From NCBI GenBank assembly GCA_046349875.1, contig JAXMBN010000006.1, positions 124,001 through 188,000 of the forward strand: a DNA stretch of 64,000 bases, in the 5' to 3' direction. Positions within the stretch are counted from its first letter, which is position 1, and every line of letters starts with the position of its first letter. A model generated the notes under the pieces. That model made no database searches, was not told the origin of the DNA, and saw nothing but the letters and a program-made list of their open reading frames with translations. The DNA is from JAXMBN01 sp046349875. Its GTDB lineage: Bacteria > Planctomycetota > Planctomycetia > Pirellulales > Pirellulaceae. The position numbers and the translations under genes are program-made. This document shows, one piece after another, positions 46,124 to 54,464 of this stretch.

Positions 46124-47902
46124 CTATTTAACGAGGTAGTCCTGAGGCTTGATCAGCTTGTCTTTGAAAAAGCTCTTGGGATTGTTCTGGAAACCAAAGA
46201 AGGTTGGCTTGTAGTTTCCGCCATATTCTACGTCGGCTTTGGCTGGAATCTCTTTTTCAAGTCCGGCGGCCCAGTAGGTCGCATTGATGACCATGCGTCG
46301 CAAGCTTTCGTTGGTCAAATCGATGGAGGCTCCCATCGTGGTGGTGAAGACGCGACATTCTTTTCCGGATTCCGTCTTGTAGGTTCGTGTCCAAACCATC
46401 GGCATCATCGGATCATTGCGTTTGTCGGTTACGGGTGGATCGGTTGGGTTCATGCCTGAAATGATTTGGCCAAGCATGAGAACATTGGCATCGGCGGGAA
46501 GGTGGACGACTCCGTAAACGTCGCTGGGGACGAAGACATCATCGACGCCGCGAAGGATCGGATCGCTGGCCTTATCCTTTGGGATTACGCCCCGAGCTGC
46601 CTCAATCTTGTGTTTGCCATGGTGACTGACCCAAGTTTCCCCCAAAACTTGTTGACCGAATCCACCTTTCCACTCGCCATGATCGTAACTCCATTTGGCA
46701 TAGGGACTGGTCGAATTCTTCGGGTATTTGAAGGCGTGCGTACTGGTTCGCAAGCCGATCACAGCACCACCCCGTTCAACGAATTCAACGATGGGTTTCA
46801 TCTGCCAATCCGGGAGTTCTCGAAAGCGAAGATCGAGAATCATGACGTCCGCATTATCGAGATGGAAGGTACCTGGAATATTGCTTGAGTAGTTCGGGTC
46901 GACGGTGCCTGTTTCAGGATTGATCGAGAACAGGGCCACACTATTGAAACCATGGCGTTCCGAGAGAATCTTGGCCAGCATCGGGACCGCTTCTTCGCTG
47001 CGGTATTCTTCATCGCCCGAGAGCAATACTACCTTCTTGCCTTTGCCTGGCCCACTCTTGCCTTCAAATTCAAGCCACGGTGCCACATCATCGCGGAGCG
47101 AACGAACCCAAATATTGCGGAAGCGAACGGGATCGCCATGATCTTGAAGAACCAAGGGACCCGTCGTCGGGTGTGGAGCGTACGGCGTAATGCCTTGATG
47201 AGCCATTTGGCCAATCATCTCGCGAGCATGTTGTACCAGCACTCCATTGTGAAAGACGGTTACCTTGGCTGGCTTGGTAAGCTTATCGCCATCAAAACGT
47301 GGCGCTTCAAAGACGATATCGTATGCTTGCCATTGACCGGGGCCGCGGGATGCATTGACCTGAGGAGCGTATTGACCATAGATCGATGCTGCTTGACCAT
47401 CCGCATAGGTCGGGTTGTCGGAGGAATCGAGCACTTGTACTTCATAGCGGCCCATGAAGATTACGCCGCTATTGCCCCTTCCTTGGCTCTTTCCCTTCGG
47501 TTGCTCAGGACTTGCCCACTCGATATGAAGTTGCACATCGCCGTAATGATTCTTGGTTTCAATGGCTCCGGATTTACCCACGACCTCCATGTAACCATCC
47601 TGAACTTTCCACGCCGCGGCATCGTCCGATCCCGATTTCTTCCATTTGCTTAGATCATTGCCATCGAAGAGCATGATCGCATCGGAGGGAGGTGCCATCG
47701 GTGCGTCCGCAGGTTTGATAACTGGTGGCTGCGGTCGATACTTATCATGCACACGCCAAACCTGACCAGGAATTCGAGGCGTATCCGCGTATCCTTCACC
47801 ACCCTTAGGTGGCTCTTGGCAAACTCCGACGGAAGTCATGCCAAAACAAAGCAGAAGTGATTGCCACTGAAAAAACCTGAAGGCTCGAGAAGAGAATCGC
47901 AT
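46124..47902 (-). CDS. DUF1080 (3-keto-disaccharide hydrolase) fused to ThuA-like domain
   Basis: The 592-aa exported protein has a signal peptide (residues 1-28, up to VGVCQ). It then has a DUF1080 jelly-roll (about 75-275: IMLFDGNDLSKWK, GDVQLHIEWASPEQPKG, GNSGVIFMGRYEVQVLDS, GPLVLQDHGDPVRFRNIWV), and a ThuA-like glutamine-amidotransferase fold (about 295-530: KKVVLLSGDEEYRSEEAVPML, LDLRFRELPDW, VERGGAVIGLRTSTHAF, CRVFTTTMGASIDLTNESLRRMVINATYW). Both families take part in processing 3-keto-glycosides and related sugars. The fusion suggests coupled steps on one substrate. The neighbours are not sugar genes. The frame is intact. Confidence 0.88.
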   Translation of the reverse strand: MRFSSRAFRFFQWQSLLLCFGMTSVGVCQEPPKGGEGYADTPRIPGQVWRVHDKYRPQPPVIKPADAPMAPPSDAIMLFDGNDLSKWKKSGSDDAAAWKVQDGYMEVVGKSGAIETKNHYGDVQLHIEWASPEQPKGKSQGRGNSGVIFMGRYEVQVLDSSDNPTYADGQAASIYGQYAPQVNASRGPGQWQAYDIVFEAPRFDGDKLTKPAKVTVFHNGVLVQHAREMIGQMAHQGITPYAPHPTTGPLVLQDHGDPVRFRNIWVRSLRDDVAPWLEFEGKSGPGKGKKVVLLSGDEEYRSEEAVPMLAKILSERHGFNSVALFSINPETGTVDPNYSSNIPGTFHLDNADVMILDLRFRELPDWQMKPIVEFVERGGAVIGLRTSTHAFKYPKNSTSPYAKWSYDHGEWKGGFGQQVLGETWVSHHGKHKIEAARGVIPKDKASDPILRGVDDVFVPSDVYGVVHLPADANVLMLGQIISGMNPTDPPVTDKRNDPMMPMVWTRTYKTESGKECRVFTTTMGASIDLTNESLRRMVINATYWAAGLEKEIPAKADVEYGGNYKPTFFGFQNNPKSFFKDKLIKPQDYLVK

Positions 47903-48011
47903 AGGTAGGCTCCAAGGTCAGGGTGGGAGGAATCCATGGGATTCTAATCCACCCGAAACCAAATGGAAACATACCTGAGCGAGGAAGGGCTCAAGGTTGA
48001 TCGGAGTACGT

Positions 48012-48722
48012 TTAAGGCCAAACGTACGGACTGACCAGCGAAGAGAGACGCTGCCAGGAAAGATCGTCACCCACCGCTTCCAAATAGGAGCATGCATGGT
48101 CCCAATCTTCGATCGACTCGATATTGAATCGTAAATCGTCTCTTTGAAGTGGTTCTGGCAAGGGAATGAACCGCATTTGAAAGAGGTCGGTGGCGGTAAT
48201 CAAATCGGCCACAGGTCGTGAATCATTTTGCAAAGGACCGTTCATCAATGAGTCCAAGGCACGGACATGGCACAGTTCGGCTACCAACCCCAAACGCCGA
48301 AGCGAAAGCTTGGGATTCTTGGTTGCCATATAGCCGATATAGTCAGCCTCTGGATGCGACCATGCGCTGGCGATCAATCGATCCAAGAGAACAGGATCGG
48401 CGAATGGGCAAGTAGGCGCGATGAGGACTACCCATTCGGCCTGGCATCGCTTGGCAACTTCGTGAACGCGTTTGAGCGGTGTTGTATGGATGGAAGGTAT
48501 CCACCGAGCTCCACAAAGGCTTCCGGAAAGCACACTATCTTTTTGCGATGGGGTACCGGTGATGGCAATCGAATCGATGAGCGTGCACTCATTGAGCCGA
48601 CGTATGGACCATTCAAGCAGGGTCAGGCCGTTGAGCTTCCTGAAGATACAACCCGAACCCGAACGCTGCGTTGGCGACTTGGCCAAATCCAAAACTGCGA
48701 CCGTTGCGTTGGTTGCTGCCAT
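48012..48722 (-). CDS. Cytidylyltransferase-like (GT-A fold) protein
   Basis: The 236-aa protein resembles acylneuraminate cytidylyltransferases: a KLNGLTLLEWSIRRLNECTLID segment (after the place where these enzymes have the G-S-K-x-x-K-N loop), IAITGTPSQKDSVL, AEWVVLIAPTCPFADPVLLDRLI and LRFNIESIEDWDHA. The N-terminal nucleotide loop reads AKSPTQRSGSGC and is not canonical, so activity is uncertain. ATG 48722 follows GGAAGAAG. Such enzymes activate sugars for surface glycans. No sialic or nonulosonic acid genes are nearby. Confidence 0.65.
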   Translation of the reverse strand: MAATNATVAVLDLAKSPTQRSGSGCIFRKLNGLTLLEWSIRRLNECTLIDSIAITGTPSQKDSVLSGSLCGARWIPSIHTTPLKRVHEVAKRCQAEWVVLIAPTCPFADPVLLDRLIASAWSHPEADYIGYMATKNPKLSLRRLGLVAELCHVRALDSLMNGPLQNDSRPVADLITATDLFQMRFIPLPEPLQRDDLRFNIESIEDWDHACSYLEAVGDDLSWQRLSSLVSPYVWP

Positions 48723-49054
48723 GATCTTCTTCCGTGCTAAGAGTTTGCAGGAGGCTTCCGCATCTCCCTCGAGATACTCGACCCTCCTGCGCAGCCATCT
48801 TGTGGACAAGTTGACCAAGCCTTCATGGGACTCGTCAACTTAGGTGAACTCACGATGGAACATCCTGTTGAGAAGCTCGATATCGAGCCTCCTTCTACCG
48901 GTCAGTATAAGAAACAGAACCACCAATCACAACTAGTGGCTGTCCGATTTGAAGGAGGAATCGACGCCCGAACTTCAACGCGATACGATCTAGGATTGAC
49001 TCGTTTTTTGAGATCGATCGGTTCCTCGCAAGGTTGTGCTAGCGATGGTGGTGC

Positions 49055-49986
49055 ATGGCAGATAAGAATCAATCCGTCAAACAAAACGCCTTGATTGGAT
49101 TGGTAGCCAGTGTGGTTTTGGCGCTGGTCAAGCTCGGGGCCGGGATCATCGGCCATTCCAGCGCTTTGATCGCGGATGCGACAGAGTCCTTGGCAGATGC
49201 CATCGGATCGATTTTGGTTTGGCAAGCTTTGCGAGTCTCTTCCAAACCCAGCGATACCAAACATCCCTATGGCTATGGCAAAGCCGAAGCCTTGGCGTCG
49301 TTGTTTGTAGGGTTGCTGCTTTTGGCGGCAGCCTTCTATATCGTGATCAAATCGTGCCGCGAAATGTTGGTGCCTCATGATCCGCCTGAAGTTTGGACCT
49401 TGGCCGTGCTGGTGATCGTCATCGTCGTCAAGGAATGGCTTTTCCGAAAGCTCATTCATGGTGCCGAAGAAGCGTCGTCGGATGCAGCGGCGGCCGATGC
49501 TTGGCATCATCGATCAGACGCCATCACATCAGCCGCAGCCTTCATCGGAGTTACGTTGGCCGTGGTAGGAACGCATTGGTTTCAGATCGGTTTTTTGGCT
49601 CTGGCGGACGAGGCCGCTGCGATCCTGGCTTCGGGGATCATCGTCTTTACGGCAGTACAGTTGATTCGTCCCTCGCTGAGCGAATTGCTCGATGCTTCAT
49701 CGCATGAAATGGAAAAACGAATCTACGATGCGGCTCACGTCAAAGAGGGTGTTCGCAAAGTCGAGAAGGACCACGTTCGCAAAAGCGGTTCAGGGTACCA
49801 TGTCGATATGCATCTCCATGTATCACCGACCTTTCGGTGCGTTTGGCACATTCGTTAGCCGGCAAAGTGAAAGCCGAATTGATGCACGAGTTCCGCAGCC
49901 TTCATGGTGTTTTGATTCACATCGAGCCTGATGAGACCGACTCGCAAGGTCCATCAGCCGATGCGAATGCCGTCGAACTGCGTTGA
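49055..49986 (+). CDS. Cation diffusion facilitator (CDF) transporter (frameshifted near end)
   Basis: This metal/proton antiporter (Zn, Fe, Mn or Co) is about 310 aa after correction. It has about six membrane helices. The first metal-site helix is HSSALIADATESLADAIG and the second is AWHHRSDAITSAAAF, forming the H/D-x3-D transport site. The KHPYGYGKAEALASL loop is typical. The cytoplasmic C-terminal domain HVDMHLHVSPDLSVRLAHSL is restored by adding one base near 49826-49830; the frame then runs to TGA 49986. Without the fix the protein ends about 42 residues early. The gene ends 6 nt before the convergent GT39-like gene. Confidence 0.9.
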
Positions 49987-49992
49987 GCCAGA

Positions 49993-51372
49993 TTATGATT
50001 GCGTCCGCCGTTCAGTCTCGGTTGCGCTGGGACCAAGAAGGCGCGTCCAATGAACGGCGCCGACCACTCCGATGCCAGCGAGTGCATAAAGCAATCCAAA
50101 GCAAGGCACCAAGAAACGAGATCCCGTGCTATAGAGTCCCATCACGATGATCGTGGTAATGAGTGGGAGTCCTACCAGCCACAGTCCTTCGCGGGATCGT
50201 TGATGAATCAGAACAAGACAACCAAGTATCATCAATATCTTCCAGATCAAACTCTTGCCTGTGAATGGGCTCCACAATTGATACGCTCGTGCGACGGCAA
50301 GGTAGGGTAGGTCGGATCGATGATCGGCGATCCATAAGCGGACCCGCCGATTCGCTTCGTCCGCTACGATCAATTCTTGCGAGTTAGGAGCCAGCTTTTC
50401 AAACTCGGGATCTTGTTTGAGTTCGGCACGAAGTGCGAGATCCGCAGATCCTTGCCATTCTCCTCCCGCCTTCAAGGCCTCATCACAATAGCCTCCCAAA
50501 AGCGTAATCGGTCCTTGCGTACCCAAGGGCATCCATCGATCAAGGATCATACTATTGCGAACCCACCATGGAGACAAAAGAAGGAGGGCAACGATAAGTA
50601 CCGTTACCATCGATTGGAGTCGGCCTGTAGTTGACGAGGATTCACTTGGAGGGAGTCCAATGATGAGTGCAATAAACGGAATGTAGAATACGAAGAGTGA
50701 ACGGCAGTAGACCATCAGCCCGATGCAAAAGCCCAGGGAAAGATGCTTGAGCAAAGGACGACGCGGAAACTGGGACCATGCCAGGATCACAAGCAGTTGC
50801 GTTAAGAGCATGGCCATCGGTTCCGTCAAGAAGTCGGCCGCATAGGAAGAAGTGGTTTTATCGAGCATCCCCAATGCCATCGTGAACGCCGCGCCAAGCC
50901 AAGCAAGTCGATGGTCTTCCCAACGCGTCAAGGTCCAACGATAAACCATCCAACCGGCGAGAAGGATGGAGAGTGCCAGAAACGAGGCGTTGGAAGTGCG
51001 AACGAGCATCCATGAGAGCGGTCCATGGCCCGTGATACGGTAAATGGTGCTAATCCAAAGCGGATAGAGCGGTGGCCGGCTTGTCGTGAGGTGGTAGGGC
51101 GTGTTGCGATTCAGGAAGAGTGCATAGCGCCCATCTTGATCGTGCGCATGGTAGGCGGATCGCCACTCTTCGGAAGTCCAGTCAAACGCCACTCCTTTGC
51201 CATGAGCCAAATTCCATGCCATGTTTTCATAGTCGATGCCATCGCCAAGCGGTTTGGGTGGAAGACGCCAATACGCATCGAGCGACGTTTGATAGGTCTT
51301 GGCTGCAATCAGGAGCGTTGCCAAGAAGATCCAAATCCATTGATGCCATGGCGATGGTGACTTGATGTTCAT
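49993..51372 (-). CDS. GT39-like (PMT_2/ArnT-type) integral membrane glycosyltransferase
   Basis: The 459-aa protein has about 9-11 hydrophobic helices. The first extracytoplasmic loop contains GDGIDYENMAWNLAHGKG and TSRPPLYPLWISTIYR, the arrangement of the dolichyl- or polyprenyl-phosphate-sugar-dependent glycosyltransferases. Later segments include YAADFLTEPMAMLLTQLLV and SPWWVRNSMIL. It probably transfers a lipid-linked sugar to a cell-surface acceptor, consistent with the GT2 sugar-lipid synthase 7 kb away, though no link is shown. It overlaps the preceding permease gene by 4 nt (ATGA), so they are translationally coupled. Confidence 0.82.
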   Translation of the reverse strand: MNIKSPSPWHQWIWIFLATLLIAAKTYQTSLDAYWRLPPKPLGDGIDYENMAWNLAHGKGVAFDWTSEEWRSAYHAHDQDGRYALFLNRNTPYHLTTSRPPLYPLWISTIYRITGHGPLSWMLVRTSNASFLALSILLAGWMVYRWTLTRWEDHRLAWLGAAFTMALGMLDKTTSSYAADFLTEPMAMLLTQLLVILAWSQFPRRPLLKHLSLGFCIGLMVYCRSLFVFYIPFIALIIGLPPSESSSTTGRLQSMVTVLIVALLLLSPWWVRNSMILDRWMPLGTQGPITLLGGYCDEALKAGGEWQGSADLALRAELKQDPEFEKLAPNSQELIVADEANRRVRLWIADHRSDLPYLAVARAYQLWSPFTGKSLIWKILMILGCLVLIHQRSREGLWLVGLPLITTIIVMGLYSTGSRFLVPCFGLLYALAGIGVVGAVHWTRLLGPSATETERRTQS

Positions 51373-52754
51373 GGCGCGGGCGACCTTTTGGCGGCCATGG
51401 CATGGCGAATTCCATAGGCAAGGATTCCTGTCGCAATCACGATCAAGCTAAAGAGCAGAATGTAACCTTTGGAAGTTGCTAAAAGAAAAGCCCAACCGAA
51501 AAAGGCGATCAAGCTAGGGAGAGGGTACAACCACATGCGAAAGGGCATGGATTCAGGCGTGTGTGTAGATCGATACAGATGAAGAGCAACCACTTGGCCC
51601 ATGAATTGAATCCCGATCCGAACGCATACTGCAGCGCTTACCAAATCTTCCAAAGGAATGAAACAGAAGATCATCGTGAAGAGCCCCATCACGATCAGGC
51701 TCACCCAGGGGAATCGTTTGGTGGGATGAAGCTTGCCGAAGAAGGCAAAAAAGTCACCACCTTGCGCGGCTGCATAGGGAATTCGGGAATAGGCGAGCGT
51801 CGCTGCGAACATGCACGCCAAGCTGGTCCATAGAATGAGACCAGTGAAGCCAATGGCCACTTGCCGTCCACAGATGCGCTCGACAAAGTCGGACGCGATA
51901 TGCTTGGATTCCATCGCTTCTTGCCACGGAATGACTCCCATGATGGCGACATTCATCGTCAAGTAGAGCGCCGCGATCACCAGGATCGAAACCAAGATGG
52001 AACGAGGTATGGTTTTGCCGGGATTGCGAACCTCTTCACCGAGATGGCAGACGTTGAAGTATCCGAAGTAATCGTAGATGGCAATCGCCATGGCAGCGCC
52101 CAAGCCCGTTGCAAATTGGGGACTCCACGTAAAGGCTTGCGGTGGTACCGACAATAGCGAAGCATCGAAGTGCGTCAGCCCTAATACGATGACGCTGATG
52201 ACTGTGATGAGCGTTCCGATGCACAAAATGATTCCTAGCCAACCTATATTTTTGATGCGTTGGCAAAGCAATGCCGTTACGGCAACGACGGCCGCTGCGG
52301 CGAAAAACTGGCTTCCGTTGGAGATTCCCCAACGCTTCAACGATTCATCAAGTTGAGGAATCGCATACTGCACATAGCCCATGGCTCCAACATATCCCGA
52401 AGCCAGTTCTAAAGCTCCGCTCACTAAAAACTGCCAGATGAAGAGGAAAGGAAGGATGCGGCCCCAGCGATATCGCCCAAAAATCTCGCGAAGGTAATGA
52501 TAGGATCCTCCACTTCCAGGAAGGGCGGCTCCTAATTCAGCCCATACCAATCCGTCGCAAAGAACCAGCAAGGCAGCCATCACCCAGGCGATAATGGCAT
52601 GCGGTCCTTGCATGGCGGCGATGAAACTGGGGATGGTAATGAATGGCCCAATCCCTACCATATTGGCCATGTTCAATGCCGATGCCTGCCAAAACCCCAA
52701 TTCCCGATCCAATGGCGGAGAGGTGTTTGGGGAAGATTGGGCAGGGGATGACAT
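51369..52754 (-). CDS. APC-family amino acid permease
   Basis: The 461-aa transporter has 12 predicted membrane helices. The family signature at TM1 is FWQASALNMANMVGIGPFITIP. Other segments are ALPGSGGSYHYLREIFG, YDYFGYFNVCHLGEEVRNPGKTIPRSI (TM6 region with the helix break) and the YSRIPYAAAQGGDFFAFF loop. It would import amino acids with protons or exchange them. The 3' end overlaps the GT39-like gene by 4 nt. The gene is divergent from slyX. The frame is intact. Confidence 0.9.
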   Translation of the reverse strand: MSSPAQSSPNTSPPLDRELGFWQASALNMANMVGIGPFITIPSFIAAMQGPHAIIAWVMAALLVLCDGLVWAELGAALPGSGGSYHYLREIFGRYRWGRILPFLFIWQFLVSGALELASGYVGAMGYVQYAIPQLDESLKRWGISNGSQFFAAAAVVAVTALLCQRIKNIGWLGIILCIGTLITVISVIVLGLTHFDASLLSVPPQAFTWSPQFATGLGAAMAIAIYDYFGYFNVCHLGEEVRNPGKTIPRSILVSILVIAALYLTMNVAIMGVIPWQEAMESKHIASDFVERICGRQVAIGFTGLILWTSLACMFAATLAYSRIPYAAAQGGDFFAFFGKLHPTKRFPWVSLIVMGLFTMIFCFIPLEDLVSAAVCVRIGIQFMGQVVALHLYRSTHTPESMPFRMWLYPLPSLIAFFGWAFLLATSKGYILLFSLIVIATGILAYGIRHAMAAKRSPAP

Positions 52755-52804
52755 AGACGGGAAACTCGTTGGATCTTTCCGCCAGAGGAGTCACATAAAC
52801 CAAG

Positions 52805-53050
52805 ATGAAGTCAAACGAAAAGCCTAATGACAACTCGGCGAAACTCAATGAGAGAATCATCGAATTAGAGGCAAACCTGACCCATTTGCAGAAGAATTAC
52901 GACGAACTCAACGAAGTCGTCGTCGAACAATCGAAGCGGTTAGTGAGACTGGAACGAGGGCTCTTTGCCTTGGAAAACCAAATCAAGGAAGTCATTCGAA
53001 CGCTTCGGGAGCCTCGCGATCCCGACGCCGAGCGTCCACCGCACTACTAG
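52805..53050 (+). CDS. slyX: SlyX-like protein
   Basis: This very short (81 aa) coiled-coil protein starts KLNERIIELEANLTHLQKNYDELNE and ends with the diagnostic PPHY tail of SlyX. The central region VVEQSKRLVRLERGLFALENQI is a heptad-patterned helix. SlyX proteins have unknown function; the Salmonella name comes from a locus beside slyA/slyD. The stop codon TAG is the first base triplet of a long heptanucleotide repeat, so slippage there could not alter the coding part but might affect mRNA end formation. Confidence 0.85.
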   Translation: MKSNEKPNDNSAKLNERIIELEANLTHLQKNYDELNEVVVEQSKRLVRLERGLFALENQIKEVIRTLREPRDPDAERPPHY

Positions 53051-53200
53051 TCTCTAGTCTCTAGTCTCTAGTCTCTAGTCTCTAGTCTTTAGTCTTTAGT
53101 CTTTAGTCTTTAGTCTCTAGCCCCTAGTCTCTAGCCCCTAGCCCCTAGCCCCTAGCCCCTAGCCACTAGCCACTAGCCTCTAGCCTCTAGCCTCTAGCCA
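53047..53200. repeat. 7-bp tandem repeat (CTAGNCN)n, 22 copies
   Basis: Twenty-two head-to-tail heptads of the form YTAGTCT, CTAGCCC, CTAGCCA and CTAGCCT follow each other without interruption. The variants occur in blocks (TCT first, then CCC, then CCA and CCT), showing successive expansion of diverged copies. The array begins inside the slyX stop codon. The remaining 192 nt before the next start (53201-53392) hold no gene; AAGGAG before 53393 is a ribosome site. Confidence 0.95.
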
Positions 53201-53392
53201 CTCGTCCACAAAATCCGGCCCTATCGGTTGGTGGGGCTACGTAGAAACTTCTTGGTTTGCGACGGTGTTAAAATAGGGGCTTCGTGGTGAGCTGATAAGA
53301 TTCATTTGTTTCAGATGTCTGCGGGGTTCGAAGAAGGGAGGGAAGGAAGTTTTGTTCCTGCTTGGATGCTTGGATTGCGAAGGAGTGCAAAA

Positions 53393-53791
53393 ATGGCTTG
53401 GAAACGCAGGGTTCGAAGAATCGGTACGTTGGTTGTGGCGGTAGCAGGTTTGCTATCGGCTGCAGGTTCAGTGCAAGCACAGGACAGTTTTGCGTCCAAC
53501 TATGGACGAGGCGTACAGCCATTGTTCAACAACTACTTTACGCAAGGAGCATCGGATCAAGCCAATGCTAGCTTGTATATTTCGCCAGTGGATGTGCCAG
53601 GAAATGTAGGACACACCTACAACACCTACCAACCTTTTTGGCCTCATGAATTCACCTATTCGCATTGGGATCGCTATCACAGCTACTACGATGGTGGCCG
53701 TGGATTGAATCGTACCAGTGCTCACTATGGAAATCCCCCAGCACGCACGGCAGCACGTTGGGTCTATAAGAAGATCGAAATTCCGCGTTGA
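53393..53791 (+). CDS. Small secreted aromatic-rich protein
   Basis: The 132-aa protein starts at ATG 53393 (AAGGAG 8 nt upstream). The signal peptide is RRVRRIGTLVVAVAGLLSAAG... with cleavage near VQAQ. The mature 100 residues are rich in Tyr, Asn, His and Trp (PLFNNYFTQGASDQANASLY, PFWPHEFTYSHWDRYHSYYD) and end with a basic VYKKIEIPR. Its composition and the WPHEFTYSHWDRYHSYY segment indicate a secreted surface or wall-associated protein typical of planctomycetes. The family is not named. Confidence 0.75.
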   Translation: MAWKRRVRRIGTLVVAVAGLLSAAGSVQAQDSFASNYGRGVQPLFNNYFTQGASDQANASLYISPVDVPGNVGHTYNTYQPFWPHEFTYSHWDRYHSYYDGGRGLNRTSAHYGNPPARTAARWVYKKIEIPR

Positions 53792-53856
53792 TTGCGGAAT
53801 GCCCGGTGAGTCGATTGGATCTTCATTGCCGGGAATCAACACAGGAATAAATCGAA

Positions 53857-54258
53857 ATGATTCGAAGAACTTTGATGGCTGCGTCGTTCGTTGCGTTCGT
53901 CGCCGTTTCCATGAGCCAAGCGCAAGCCCAATGGCCGGATCGGTTTTCGAACCTCCGCTGGGCTCACCCTGCAACGCTCAGCGATTATTCGGCTCGCAAT
54001 CATGCGCACAGCCAACCCTGGCACGGTAATTTTTACTACACGCAAACCGGTCAACCGACAGCCTTGGTCGTTCCACCGACTGCCGTGATGCAGCAAAATT
54101 ACTCGTGGGGTGTCTCGCAGAATACGATGACTCCGATCTACAGCCAGTATGGACGCAGCGCGCCCATCGGTGGTGGCGGAGGTCGATTCTATGCGACTCC
54201 TGTTTGGCCAAGTCATACCGAGCAATTCGGGGTCTACCCCGTTCGCGCTCCTTGGTAA
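53857..54258 (+). CDS. Small secreted aromatic-rich protein
   Basis: The 133-aa protein has a signal peptide (MIRRTLMAASFVAFVAVSMSQAQAQ, with cleavage after AQA). The mature chain has many Trp, Tyr, Pro, Gln and Gly residues (WPDRFSNLRWAHPATLSDYS, YYTQTGQPTALVVPP, YSQYGRSAPIGGGGGRFYA). AGGA lies 10 nt before the ATG. It is the second of two similar-style genes in tandem, 65 nt apart, and is followed by a terminator. The function is unknown. Confidence 0.75.
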   Translation: MIRRTLMAASFVAFVAVSMSQAQAQWPDRFSNLRWAHPATLSDYSARNHAHSQPWHGNFYYTQTGQPTALVVPPTAVMQQNYSWGVSQNTMTPIYSQYGRSAPIGGGGGRFYATPVWPSHTEQFGVYPVRAPW

Positions 54259-54293
54259 CTTCCACCCAAGCAAAACAACCCGTCTCAACTCCG

Positions 54294-54327
54294 AAATCCG
54301 ACCTGGTCTCCAGGTCGGATTTTTTTG
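54294..54327 (+). terminator. Rho-independent terminator
   Basis: An 11-bp perfect stem ATCCGACCTGG / CCAGGTCGGAT with a 3-nt loop is followed by TTTTTTT. It ends the unit of the two small secreted-protein genes. Confidence 0.93.
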
Positions 54328-54464
54328 TTGATAGCATTCGGCATCGGAAGAGATCTCAAATGTTAAGATTCACCTATTCGCTTTAAAACGCATAACCTTC
54401 CCTTCATTTCGTTCCGATGATGAAATCGTAACGGAACGTAATGTAGATCAGTGAGGTTGAGCGC

